A program made the position numbers and the translations under genes. This document shows positions 7,502 through 14,680 of a stretch of DNA of 22,162 nt, in pieces (the stretch's first letter is position 1; the number at the start of each line of letters is the position of its first letter). Below the pieces are notes generated by a model. That model was not told the origin of the DNA. It made no database searches and saw nothing but the letters and a program-made list of their open reading frames with translations. The DNA is from a virus, in IMG/VR virus record IMGVR_UViG_3300020192_000520, positions 1 through 22,162 of that record, one strand, 5' to 3'.

Positions 7502-8506
7502 TTAAGCTGACGGAATAGAAATTGCTAAAGTATTGATCGCATCCGCTGTAAGGCTTGAGGTGTTGTCTGTGCTTCTATGTTGTAGTGTGTACGTCTTAGT
7601 GCCTGCGGTTGCGTTTACGACAACGGTATTGCAAACAACAGTTGTTCTTGGATTGGAGCTTCTAAGAGATATTTGCATCGGCCCGCCTATAACAGACGTT
7701 CCGTCATGCCATTGAATCGCATATGGTGCAAAATCTACGTTTCCATATGCCTGTACAGAGGCAAGAAGAAGAACGTTGGATGTTGTGGCTAAAACTACCG
7801 ACACATCCGCCCCAGTTATATTTGCAAAAGTTGAAGAGGTTGTTGATGAACCCCCAGCATTATCCTCATCGGCTACTGAGACACCTGTCGTTGCGGATAC
7901 TGCAGAGGTGCTCACCATCTGGAAGTTTGTTCCGTCGTAAACTACCGTAACGATTTGCCCCGCCTCTATGTCTCCCGTAGCGAGAGCTTGATCGTTCATC
8001 TTCAGGATTGTTTTTGCTCCTAATGAATTCAAGTTAAGGGTTGCTGCCCCAGTATTGAGAGTGTTTGCCTTAAAGTTAATTGACACCCCTGTTATAAGAG
8101 CATAGGAGGTTGGTGGGGGGCTAAGAACGATCGCGTAGGAGTCTGTTGAGCCCGCATCGGCAGCATAAATAAGTGGCTTTAGACCTTCGGCCGTTACTAT
8201 GGCTCCTGAATATTGATTAAAAAATTCTTCATTATTCAGACAGTTTACTGTACTGTTTTCAGCCAAGTTGCCAACATAACCTCGAAGTCGAACAACTCCT
8301 GTTAAGGCGTAGTCGGCAGCGGTAGATCCAGATTTACCCGTCACTGAGAAGACTGTTTCAAAGGCAGTATTCCACCCAACCACCACAATGGTAGGTACGT
8401 TAGTAGGAACCGCAGAAACCAATAAAGAGCCGTCAGCAGGACTAGAGATCCAAGTAGACCTTAGTGCGGTACGAAATTTGTCATTTGCTTTTGCGATTGA
8501 TGGCAT
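7502..8506 (-). CDS. Tail fibre-like structural protein
   Basis: The 334-aa product is rich in T, S, A, N and V with almost no Lys in its C-terminal half, which is typical of beta-structured fibres. Residues about 140-200 hold a segment common in phage fibres: NTLNTGAATLNLNSLGAKTI, then DIEAGQIVTVVYDGTNFQMVS. A Ser/Thr/Gly linker (GGSSTTSS) precedes a roughly 110-residue C-terminal beta domain, possibly a jelly-roll tip that binds the receptor. The start has AGGAGA well placed before the ATG. The gene lies alone between the nozzle gene and the plus-strand gene, behind its own late-type promoter. The fibre role is inferred from composition and the conserved segment. Confidence 0.7.
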   Translation of the reverse strand: MPSIAKANDKFRTALRSTWISSPADGSLLVSAVPTNVPTIVVVGWNTAFETVFSVTGKSGSTAADYALTGVVRLRGYVGNLAENSTVNCLNNEEFFNQYSGAIVTAEGLKPLIYAADAGSTDSYAIVLSPPPTSYALITGVSINFKANTLNTGAATLNLNSLGAKTILKMNDQALATGDIEAGQIVTVVYDGTNFQMVSTSAVSATTGVSVADEDNAGGSSTTSSTFANITGADVSVVLATTSNVLLLASVQAYGNVDFAPYAIQWHDGTSVIGGPMQISLRSSNPRTTVVCNTVVVNATAGTKTYTLQHRSTDNTSSLTADAINTLAISIPSA

Positions 8507-8522
8507 TTTATTCTCCTAGTAT

Positions 8523-8551
8523 AGCGATAGTTGAGTGTAAGCCCTATCGCT
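8523..8551. promoter_or_regulatory. Inverted repeat flanking the -10 of the fibre promoter
   Basis: AGCGATAG (8523-8530) and CTATCGCT (8544-8551) are perfect 8-bp arms 13 bp apart. One arm lies in the promoter spacer and the other at the expected start point, so the -10 sits between them. This suits an operator. No T-run follows on either strand, so it is not a terminator. Confidence 0.5.
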
Positions 8552-8561
8552 CTTATTTGTG
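8534..8561 (-). promoter_or_regulatory. Putative phage late promoter for the fibre gene
   Basis: CGACACAAA (core 8561-8556, minus strand) is followed after 16 nt by TACACT (8539-8534). The start would be near 8527, giving about 20 nt of leader with AGGAGA before the ATG at 8506. It shares an 11-base identity (ATCGACACAAA) with the promoter at 7209-7236. Confidence 0.6.
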
Positions 8562-8565
8562 TCGA

Positions 8566-10626
8566 TTAAGCTAACTCCCGCAGTTTCATCGCGAACGTAA
8601 GTGGTCTAGTACTCCGTGAGAAGTACAGATAGATACCGATGACCGAGATTTCGTCTTCAATGCCGTCGTTTTGAATGTTGATCTTGACCCAGAACAAATC
8701 CTTTTGTCGTAGGTTGATGTAACGTAAGTTAATTGACGATCCCGCACTATCAGAGGTCATCATGCCAACTTCTTGGTTCCCCCACTCATCATTTCCAAAT
8801 CCAGACAAGACAGCATCTTGAGCAATTTTTAATCGAGCGTCAGTAATAATGCCGCCTTGATCTGCCCTAGTAATACCCGCGGTTGTGGAGTTACCCGTTA
8901 AAGTTCCAAAAACTAGGGTGGCCCTATCATACTTCTTAAACTGATCGGGCAACTTCATGTCGTATTGTTTGGTTGTAAGGGAAAGCGTAATCTTTGTCCC
9001 AGACCCACTCGAACTAGCGTAGTCAGTTCTCCCCTCAAACATCTGTAATACGTCGGCGGTATTACTTGATCCGTAGAACAACTGTTCTTCTTTCGTCGAA
9101 GGATGAATGTTTTTAGCAAAGACTCTGGGGTATAGGCCAGTCCACAGCGACCAAGCGTTGTAGCGTTCATCAAAGGCGAGGACGGCATTATTTCCACTCC
9201 CCTGTGCATTGGTTGAAATGCCAAAGAGAGAAAGTGATTTGTAGAAAACACCACAGACTCGATCTAGGTTCGCTGGAGTTACCCGCTGGACGATAGAATC
9301 AGCTCGAAGCGACAGCACAGAATACCTCAAAATCGTTCCATATTGAGCCTCGTTGCCAATAGTGGCAGCTCCGTCGCGACTCCAGAACCGCAAGTTATTG
9401 CCCGCGACGTGAGGTGATAGTGGGGAGATTGAACCTACGGAAATATTTACATCTTGAATCCGACCCTCACCCTCGAAGTCTCCAGCAGCTGAAATGAACT
9501 GGAACTTACCAAAGACACTATCCTTGAAGACAAACAAGGCATCTTCGTTAGAAGCGACGTGGGTTTTAATAGCGTTGATAGTGGTTCCATCTCCTTTGCG
9601 ATAGGGGAAAAATCCCGCTCCATCAGGGAGTGCGAAGCTCCCAAACTTATCTAAAGCTCCACCCCAAACTAGCGTATCCTTGCCAAGTTCGGTGGTTACA
9701 CCTACGAGTGATCCTCGATATGTATCAAGCAGGGTAAAGTGATAACCCCTTGTCGTGTTCGCATCAGGTACGCCATAAAACGTATCACTTCCTACCGAAC
9801 CATTATCAACGTAAGTAGTAGCAGTTGGCTCAACGTCAGCGAGGAAGAAAGCCTCACCTTGACGGTTTGATCGGAAGATGCCAACCCGAGTAACACCTGT
9901 GGGCGCAGTTGGGAGTGTAATGGTTAAATACGTCGTAGTATTTAGTGTTTGAGGCATTGATCCAAACCACCCAGTCCCTGATGCTTGAACAGCGGCGTCG
10001 GGAGGTGGGGAGGCTAGAGTTCCACCAGCTTCGGTATACCAGACATACTGGTAGTACCACTTTGTACTGCCAGTCCCCGCACCTGTTTTAGCAATTGTGG
10101 GGTAGGCTGTAGGATTAGCAATCTCAGTGTAGATGTGCCAGCCATCACTCTCTAACCAAATAAGTTCGTTCACTGCGTTGGCAAAGTACAACCGAGAGTG
10201 AATCTGCACAATCCAGGTGATCGAAGTCGTATCAAAAGTAGGTGTTCCAGTAGTAAAGGTAGGGTTAGTTCCCACATACCCACTTGGGGCAGTGGCGGTC
10301 AGAATATTCCACTGACTAGTGGTGAAGTTGTAGAATTCTGGCTTTCCAGCATCAGAGACACGAATAAAACGCGATGCTCCAGCGACGTTGTATGTTGAGA
10401 CAAGTTGAGTAATTTGAGTTCCACCCACCGCTGTTTGACCAATAATCTTAGATCCCTGGCGTTTAGCAATACTTCCATACTGGGAATAGATACCGTTAAT
10501 CAACTCTGAAAGTTCGGTGTCTTTGAGCGTTGACGGATGAGCTAAAGTGTTTAAGCCGTCGGGAAAACCTTGACTACCAGATCTCTGAATGGTCGCGTTC
10601 CTACGTCTTTTTTTAGGAGTAAAAAT
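8566..10626 (-). CDS. Tail nozzle / stopper-like protein; start probably AUU
   Basis: This large beta-rich protein lies directly after the adaptor gene, where podoviruses encode the tail-tube or nozzle protein that closes the head-tail channel. Its N-terminal part holds a pattern I know from this protein class: GLNTLAHPSTLKDTELSEL, then NGIYSQYGSIAKRQG. The body (about 80-640) has repeated beta segments (RLYFANAVNELIWLE, LFVFKDSVFGKFQFI) consistent with a propeller-like fold. The first conventional start in frame is a TTG at 10503, in the middle of this conserved part. The open frame continues 41 codons upstream to an ATT at 10626, just after AAAGGAG; the next codon set upstream reaches the TAA of the adaptor gene. 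I therefore extend it to 686 aa. An in-frame readthrough of that TAA is the alternative. Confidence 0.75.
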   Translation of the reverse strand: MFTPKKRRRNATIQRSGSQGFPDGLNTLAHPSTLKDTELSELINGIYSQYGSIAKRQGSKIIGQTAVGGTQITQLVSTYNVAGASRFIRVSDAGKPEFYNFTTSQWNILTATAPSGYVGTNPTFTTGTPTFDTTSITWIVQIHSRLYFANAVNELIWLESDGWHIYTEIANPTAYPTIAKTGAGTGSTKWYYQYVWYTEAGGTLASPPPDAAVQASGTGWFGSMPQTLNTTTYLTITLPTAPTGVTRVGIFRSNRQGEAFFLADVEPTATTYVDNGSVGSDTFYGVPDANTTRGYHFTLLDTYRGSLVGVTTELGKDTLVWGGALDKFGSFALPDGAGFFPYRKGDGTTINAIKTHVASNEDALFVFKDSVFGKFQFISAAGDFEGEGRIQDVNISVGSISPLSPHVAGNNLRFWSRDGAATIGNEAQYGTILRYSVLSLRADSIVQRVTPANLDRVCGVFYKSLSLFGISTNAQGSGNNAVLAFDERYNAWSLWTGLYPRVFAKNIHPSTKEEQLFYGSSNTADVLQMFEGRTDYASSSGSGTKITLSLTTKQYDMKLPDQFKKYDRATLVFGTLTGNSTTAGITRADQGGIITDARLKIAQDAVLSGFGNDEWGNQEVGMMTSDSAGSSINLRYINLRQKDLFWVKINIQNDGIEDEISVIGIYLYFSRSTRPLTFAMKLRELA

Positions 10627-10635
10627 AACGCTCCT

Positions 10636-11346
10636 TTATCTTTGAGTATTACGGTCGGGTCTACTCGTATAATAATTTTTCGCTCGTACTAAGTAATCAA
10701 CTCTTGGAGTTTGACGTGAGTGGGTAAGTATCTCGTTTTTACTCGGCAGTACCTCAATACCGATATACTCATTAAACCGATTTTCAGCGTCACCTTCGGC
10801 TTTGTCTTGCGACCCCTCAGCCCCAGTGGTGCGGAAGTATTCACCAAGAGCAGCATAAGCAAGCATATCGCCTGGTAGCAGTAAAACATCGGTAGTTAAA
10901 ACAGGTTTAGGGGGATTGGCGTAGTACCAAATAATAGCGGTAACCGCTTTGACTGGAGCTGTTAAAAAACGCATCTGCCATTTTCCAAAGTCGGCATGGG
11001 CGGGATCGTTGTTCATTTCCACGAAGATGTTTTGCTCATCAGTATTAGGGTTCTCCATCCAGTCGACTTTATTAACGATCACCATGAATAGTGCATTTGG
11101 TCTATTGAAACGATCTGGTAAAACATGGGTTAGTGAGCCAGCGACAAGGTTGATACTCTCTCTACTCAAGCACCGTCGCCAAAAAGCACGCCTAGCATAT
11201 TCTTCTTGCTTATTGATGATCCAGTTTTTCCAATCAGTATATTCTTGGTCATTGGTATTTGGAATAGAACCCCCAGCAAAGGGAGCCATCGCGCTTAATA
11301 CCTCACCAAGAGTTCTGATGTTTGAAGAAATTGAAAGACTAGCCAT
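10636..11346 (-). CDS. Head-to-tail adaptor-like protein
   Basis: The 236-aa product is mixed alpha/beta. Its ITS-like C-terminal half has a helical stretch typical of connector adaptors (GDMLAYAALGEYFR, then AEGDAENRFNEYI). The Trp-rich N-terminal part (DWKNWIINKQEEYARRAFWRR) would form helices. Gene order scaffold-capsid-small ORF-adaptor-nozzle supports a role below the portal, joining head to tail. The ATG has no Shine-Dalgarno. The promoter -10 (TACTAT) ends only 6 nt upstream, so the mRNA should be leaderless. The stop TAA is in frame with the next gene, whose conserved N terminus starts four codons later. Assigned by position and general pattern. Confidence 0.6.
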   Translation of the reverse strand: MASLSISSNIRTLGEVLSAMAPFAGGSIPNTNDQEYTDWKNWIINKQEEYARRAFWRRCLSRESINLVAGSLTHVLPDRFNRPNALFMVIVNKVDWMENPNTDEQNIFVEMNNDPAHADFGKWQMRFLTAPVKAVTAIIWYYANPPKPVLTTDVLLLPGDMLAYAALGEYFRTTGAEGSQDKAEGDAENRFNEYIGIEVLPSKNEILTHSRQTPRVDYLVRAKNYYTSRPDRNTQR

Positions 11347-11352
11347 GTTGTA

Positions 11353-11380
11353 ATAGTAGCTTTAAGTTAGTTTGTTTGTG
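11353..11380 (-). promoter_or_regulatory. Putative phage late promoter for the adaptor gene, leaderless
   Basis: AGGCACAAA (core 11380-11375, minus strand), 16 nt, then TACTAT (11358-11353), then 6 nt to the ATG at 11346. It follows directly after an intrinsic terminator, so a fresh promoter is needed here. It has the same core, spacing and -10 as the portal promoter. Confidence 0.7.
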
Positions 11381-11389
11381 CCTAGACAC

Positions 11390-11411
11390 AAAAAGGGAGC
11401 CGAAGCTCCCT
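11390..11411 (-). terminator. Rho-independent terminator after the capsid operon
   Basis: On the minus strand AGGGAGC, loop TTCG, GCTCCCT form a perfect 7-bp stem with a stable UUCG tetraloop, followed by TTTT and then GTGTC. It closes the scaffold-capsid-54-aa transcript, 25 bp after the stop of the 54-aa ORF. Confidence 0.92.
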
Positions 11412-11435
11412 GATCTGTATTGATGTTTCAATCCA

Positions 11436-11600
11436 TTACGCATTAGTATATGGAAACTGAGTCAATGGCGATGTGTAAGCCACGATCGCACTGATTGGTA
11501 AATCTCCGTATTCTTGACCGTTTTCAAAAGTGAGAACCTCTCGGTTACCATCTTGCTCACGACCTAATACGAATGAGGTTGTTCCGACTGCTGTAGGCAT
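11436..11600 (-). CDS. Small 54-aa protein after the capsid gene
   Basis: An ATG at 11600 with AAAGGTAAT upstream opens a 54-codon frame ending in TAA at 11438-11436. It starts MPTAVGTTSFVLGRE and ends SPLTQFPYTNA. It is mildly acidic, without Cys or membrane segments, and has beta-like character (REVLTFENGQEYGDLPISAIV). It lies between the capsid gene and the terminator, so it is expressed with the capsid at high level. Small proteins in this place are often head decoration or cement proteins, but I recognise no family. The good ribosome site, position and exact fit between hairpin and terminator support a real gene. Confidence 0.75.
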   Translation of the reverse strand: MPTAVGTTSFVLGREQDGNREVLTFENGQEYGDLPISAIVAYTSPLTQFPYTNA

Positions 11601-11616
11601 ATTACCTTTCTGTAGT

Positions 11617-11652
11617 AGAGGGGGAGCTTAGGACTCCCCCTCTCTATTTTTT
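11617..11652 (+). terminator. Strong hairpin with plus-strand T-run inside a minus-strand operon
   Basis: AGAGGGGGAG (11617-11626), a 7-nt loop and CTCCCCCTCT (11634-11643) form a perfect 10-bp stem. On the plus strand TATTTTTT follows (11645-11652), as in an intrinsic terminator. On the minus strand no T-run follows, so capsid transcripts should pass into the 54-aa gene. It may stop antisense transcription, or stabilise the 3' end of processed capsid mRNA. Confidence 0.65.
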
Positions 11653-11654
11653 AA

Positions 11655-12806
11655 TTAAACTCCTAAGTTCCATAAGTACACAGCTGCTTCTGGAATATCC
11701 AGTTTAGAAGTGTACTCACCAAGTACCTGCCATCGGTACGAGTCGCCCATTTTGGCGAGTGGGGTTGTAAACCATCCACGCCCCTTCACAGCTTTGTATC
11801 CGAATTGTGATTCGTCTACGATGACAACTAAGTCATCCATTAAGGTGCCCATTCCCTGCAACTGCACAACGTCAATTTCACCAAAGGTGTGGGAGTTGTA
11901 TTTCTTTACAACACCGTAACCTCTAGATGATTCGCTGATGGTTGTTCGAGTTTGGTCATCTTGGACGTACTTGAACTTAGCCATGAATTTTTGACCAACC
12001 AGCATAACTGGTTTCTCAAATGCTTTTTCAGCAATCACAGCGAAGGCTGCGTCCAATTTGTCCTGAACGTTTCGATCAGAAGCCCAGATGTTTCCACCAA
12101 AGTCAATTGCGTTCAAAGGAGCGTACAAGTCGATCAAGTCTCTAATACCAGCCATAGTGGTGGTTTTTCGAGCCTTATCTTCTGAGCGTTTTCCGACAAC
12201 CAATTGGCGTTGCAACTTTTCAGTCAACTCCATTTGCTTGCGAGCGATCAATTGACCAGAGTTTTCATCTCCACGGATCATCGAATTGTGTTCAGTACCA
12301 CTAAGGTCAATAACATCTTCGAGAATCGAAGTGAAGTTATAGTAGTCGCCAAATGGAGTGACTACCATGTTGTCGGCATTTTTACCTTGAGCCGTACCCC
12401 CACCAACGACGGTCACGTCAGCATTACCAGCTTGGGCAACCTGAGTTCCAGCGATCCGACGGAAGGTAATAGATACGCCACCCGATACGTCTTCAACTAT
12501 GAACTGAGCTCCACCAACCATTTGGAAAACATCGTCTACGTTAAACACACCTGGCTCATCTACAGTCATAACGGTGTTATTTGCACCGATTGAGAAAGCG
12601 AGTTTTGCTTGTAGTTTACGATTATCTCTGGCTGACCACTCATATTTATGAGAGTTAACTTCTTTCTTGAAGTTTTTGCCGCTTAATCTATTGATTAGTT
12701 CTCGGCGATACTTTGGAAAATTGGCTATTTGATCTTCAATGTCGATATGAAGGTCTGTAGACAAAGCCCCCATCGTGGATCGTTGTCCGTATATTGAGTT
12801 ACCCAT
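11655..12806 (-). CDS. Major capsid protein (SU10-like, HK97-type fold)
   Basis: The 383-aa product builds the head shell. Length and position after the scaffold gene fit. The sequence resembles the SU10 major capsid family (formerly DUF5309): an N-terminal arm with YEWSARDNRK and a beta-rich part (MTVDEPGVFNVDDVFQMVGG). Then comes FTSILEDVIDLSGTEHN and a long spine-like helix (IARKQMELTEKLQRQLVVGK, about 186-205). Next are a P-domain-like region with IRDLIDLYAP and VMLVGQKFMAKFKY, and a C-terminal beta part ending EAAVYLWNLGV. There is no visible protease gene or cleavage motif in the window. Two Shine-Dalgarno copies precede the ATG, in keeping with very high expression. The family assignment is from memory of its pattern. 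Confidence 0.87.
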   Translation of the reverse strand: MGNSIYGQRSTMGALSTDLHIDIEDQIANFPKYRRELINRLSGKNFKKEVNSHKYEWSARDNRKLQAKLAFSIGANNTVMTVDEPGVFNVDDVFQMVGGAQFIVEDVSGGVSITFRRIAGTQVAQAGNADVTVVGGGTAQGKNADNMVVTPFGDYYNFTSILEDVIDLSGTEHNSMIRGDENSGQLIARKQMELTEKLQRQLVVGKRSEDKARKTTTMAGIRDLIDLYAPLNAIDFGGNIWASDRNVQDKLDAAFAVIAEKAFEKPVMLVGQKFMAKFKYVQDDQTRTTISESSRGYGVVKKYNSHTFGEIDVVQLQGMGTLMDDLVVIVDESQFGYKAVKGRGWFTTPLAKMGDSYRWQVLGEYTSKLDIPEAAVYLWNLGV

Positions 12807-12840
12807 ATATCCTTTCTGATATATCCTTTCTGATATATCT
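12805..12840 (-). repeat. Tandem 14-bp repeat duplicating the capsid ribosome site
   Basis: The unit atatatcctttctg occurs twice exactly plus a partial third copy, and fills almost the whole gap between scaffold and capsid genes. In the mRNA this gives CAGAAAGGATATAT twice in a row. The second AAAGGA is the Shine-Dalgarno of the capsid ATG; the first lies 14 nt further upstream. A duplicated site may act as a ribosome standby site. Confidence 0.85.
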
Positions 12841-12841
12841 G

Positions 12842-13741
12842 TTACGCATTCCTCATCGCTTTAGCGATGCGTTGTGCAATAACACTTCCTGCGTCTTTTG
12901 AGGACGTAGGCTCTTGCGAGTTATTTTTACTAGATGTAACAACTCTGCCTGCTTCCTTTACCCTGATGTCAGTTTGAGCTCGCTGTGAACCTTTAGCTCT
13001 AGCCTTCCCCGCAGCTCCCATAACGAGATCTGTAAGTTCGGCAAGAGAGTGTTGTCCCTTAAAACCCTGCGAGAGATCTTTTGGATCTACCGCATCAAGA
13101 TTAGCAAACAAGTTAGCGATGCCTTCTTCGAGTGCTGGGTCGTATTCTCCAGGATTTTTAGAGTTAAGCTCAGGATATTTTTCCTGAACCGCAGTCGTTT
13201 CTTGAGACATAACCGAAGCTACTCTCTCAACGTATCTGCTTTGACTAAAGCCCGTAAAACCCTCGCTAAGACGCTTGTTCTCCTCCCGTAGTGCTTGTAG
13301 CTCCGTTTGGAAGCCAGTTTGCATTTTGTTTAGAGTGCCTGCCAAAGACTCTTTCGAGTCAAACATCTCTGGAGTGTAGAGAGCTTTCGCTTCTTCTTTG
13401 ATTTCAGCTTTCGCCTCAGCCAAAGTTAGTCCAGATGCAACTGCGTATTTTCTCAATTTGTCTGGGTTAAGCAGAACATCTTGATAGTCTCTCACCAGGC
13501 GGTTAGCGTTAGCTAGTTGCTGGTGTGCAGCGTTTAATGGGTTGGGATCAAGTCGAGTACCCTTTTGGGTGCGTTGTTCTTGATCTTCTCCCTGTTCCCC
13601 TTGGTCATCAGTAGCTTGATTAGCTTCCTGATTACTTTGAGTATCGTCACGATTTTCGATTGTTTCATCTTGCGATGAGTCGTCGTTAATCGTAGTTGTT
13701 GGCAAACTACCTTCGTCTACCTCGACAGAACCTTCGTTCAT
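12842..13741 (-). CDS. Scaffold protein
   Basis: The 299-aa product precedes the capsid gene and would line the procapsid and leave before or during DNA packaging. The first ~60 residues are acidic and Gln/Asn-rich (DDSSQDETIENRDDTQSNQ), which is disordered-looking. Residues about 70-200 are helical with coiled-coil character (KMQTGFQTELQALREENKRL). The C terminus is short and basic (VIAQRIAKAMRNA), like the capsid-binding helix-turn-helix of P22-type scaffolds. There is no protease motif. The ATG has AAGGAG 4-5 bases upstream. The gene starts the capsid operon behind the promoter at 13850-13877. Confidence 0.82.
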   Translation of the reverse strand: MNEGSVEVDEGSLPTTTINDDSSQDETIENRDDTQSNQEANQATDDQGEQGEDQEQRTQKGTRLDPNPLNAAHQQLANANRLVRDYQDVLLNPDKLRKYAVASGLTLAEAKAEIKEEAKALYTPEMFDSKESLAGTLNKMQTGFQTELQALREENKRLSEGFTGFSQSRYVERVASVMSQETTAVQEKYPELNSKNPGEYDPALEEGIANLFANLDAVDPKDLSQGFKGQHSLAELTDLVMGAAGKARAKGSQRAQTDIRVKEAGRVVTSSKNNSQEPTSSKDAGSVIAQRIAKAMRNA

Positions 13742-13849
13742 ATCTCTCCTTCTTACCTATTCCTGCTGACCTGACGATGTTGATGACGAAGCTCGCGCTC
13801 CGAAGTCCTGCTAGAAAAGCAGAAAGGCGAATAGTTGTTGTTGTGGATA

Positions 13850-13877
13850 AGTATGCGTTAAGAGGACTTAGTTTGTG
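13850..13877 (-). promoter_or_regulatory. Putative phage late promoter for the capsid operon
   Basis: TGTCACAAA (core 13877-13872, minus strand), 16 nt, then CATACT (13855-13850). The start would be near 13843, giving a leader of about 100 nt with AGGAG before the scaffold ATG. The gap lies after a terminator, so a promoter is expected. Within the leader, CTGCT-TTTCT-AGCAG could form a small hairpin. Confidence 0.65.
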
Positions 13878-13889
13878 ACATGAGTGTCA
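13876..13889. promoter_or_regulatory. Inverted repeat overlapping the capsid promoter -35
   Basis: TGACA-TGAG-TGTCA is a perfect 5-bp inverted repeat whose left arm runs into the CACAAA core of the promoter. It could bind a dimeric regulator. On the minus strand it also creates a lone TTGACA at 13890-13885 without a matching -10 at 16-18 nt. Confidence 0.35.
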
Positions 13890-13910
13890 AAAGTAAGTGT
13901 AGCAAGCTAC

Positions 13911-13955
13911 AAAAAAAAGGACGGAGCAGATTAGGTTTCCCCTCTCCACTCCGCC
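13911..13955 (-). terminator. Rho-independent terminator after the two accessory genes
   Basis: On the minus strand GGCGGAG (13955-13949) pairs with CTCCGTCC (13926-13919) with one bulged T, followed by eight Ts (13918-13911). It lies 22 bp after the stop of the 107-aa gene and separates it from the capsid promoter. Confidence 0.8.
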
Positions 13956-13976
13956 TGTGAACACTATATACTAAAA

Positions 13977-14300
13977 CTAAGCCCGAATACCAGTGTGACG
14001 ATATGTAACTATCCCAGTCTTCTCGTCAAATTTATAGGTAACTGGAAGAAAAATATGGTGCCAGTCACATTTTTTGCACTTAAATAAAGATGAGCCTTTG
14101 TTTATACAAGAGTAGGTGTGGCTACCACAGATAACCCTGGTTGGCCTGCTATCAACATACATTGTCTTTTGGGCTACCTTCTTCATTTCCTGAGTGATCT
14201 CAACACGACTCTCCTTCTCATTCACCTTAGGAGTCATCACGGGGATTTCGACCTCCTCGTCGATCCAAGTATTGAGTGGGTGGGGGAAATCTTTATTCAA
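13977..14300 (-). CDS. Small protein with a zinc-ribbon-like C-terminal half
   Basis: The 107-aa product has an acidic N-terminal part and a Cys/His cluster: C58, H61, C65, then C75 and C78 (FKCKKCDWHH), with H81 and H82. The pairs 58/61 and 75/78 would suit a zinc ribbon, a fold that binds DNA, RNA or protein. A short beta-like C terminus follows (GIVTYRHTG). The start is a TTG at 14300, because an in-frame stop lies three codons upstream; the only later ATG would drop 21 residues. It overlaps the preceding gene by 8 bp and ends just before a terminator. Function unknown; a regulatory or host-directed role is my inference from its separate promoter. Confidence 0.7.
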   Translation of the reverse strand: MNKDFPHPLNTWIDEEVEIPVMTPKVNEKESRVEITQEMKKVAQKTMYVDSRPTRVICGSHTYSCINKGSSLFKCKKCDWHHIFLPVTYKFDEKTGIVTYRHTGIRA

Positions 14301-14646
14301 GGACGACTACTTTCTCAGCAATCGCACTGTCTAAATCTTCTTTAAGAAGAACAAAGGTTCTCAGATCCGTAAAAAGCTGTGTAATAAACTTATACTTACC
14401 CACTTCTTCATCGACTTGAAGTTGCTTTGATTTCTTAAAAATCTGAGTAAGGTGATTGCTAACAGAGATAACCTCCTGAGCCTCACGAATAGTATTATTA
14501 AGAATGGATTTTTCAATCGAAGTCTTGGAGCTATTAAGATAGTCTCTGAGGAAACCAAAGCGTTCACTCTCTAAGATCTCTAGGGCAGCCAAGCCTTCAT
14601 CTTGAGTCTTTTGATAATGTTCCTGGCTTACTGATTTTTTACTCAT
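14293..14646 (-). CDS. Small helical protein of unknown function
   Basis: The 117-aa product is predicted almost entirely helical (EGLAALEILESERFGFLRDYL; LDSAIAEKVVVLE), with no Cys and no membrane segment. I do not recognise it. It opens a two-gene unit behind a TTGACA-type promoter that lies in the end of the tailspike gene. The ATG lacks a Shine-Dalgarno and stands 6 nt after the -10 hexamer, so it is probably read from a leaderless mRNA. Together with the zinc-ribbon protein it looks like an accessory insertion between tailspike and scaffold genes, expressed by the host polymerase and hence possibly early. Confidence 0.65.
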   Translation of the reverse strand: MSKKSVSQEHYQKTQDEGLAALEILESERFGFLRDYLNSSKTSIEKSILNNTIREAQEVISVSNHLTQIFKKSKQLQVDEEVGKYKFITQLFTDLRTFVLLKEDLDSAIAEKVVVLE

Positions 14647-14652
14647 ATCTAT

Positions 14653-14680
14653 TTAATATAGCATATTAACAGGGTGTCAA
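14653..14680 (-). promoter_or_regulatory. Sigma-70-like promoter for the two accessory genes, leaderless
   Basis: TTGACA (14680-14675, minus strand), 16 nt, then TATTAA (14658-14653), then 6 nt to the ATG at 14646. The -35 overlaps the TGA stop of the tailspike gene. The -35 is perfect; the -10 matches the consensus at four of six. Confidence 0.65.

Noticed and set aside
8523-8551. Hairpin 8523-8551 as terminator of the nozzle gene
   Set aside because: No T-run follows on the minus strand and the arms flank a promoter -10.
10501-10503. TTG at 10503 as start of the nozzle gene
   Set aside because: It lies inside a conserved-looking stretch that continues 41 codons upstream in the same open frame, and has no ribosome site of its own.
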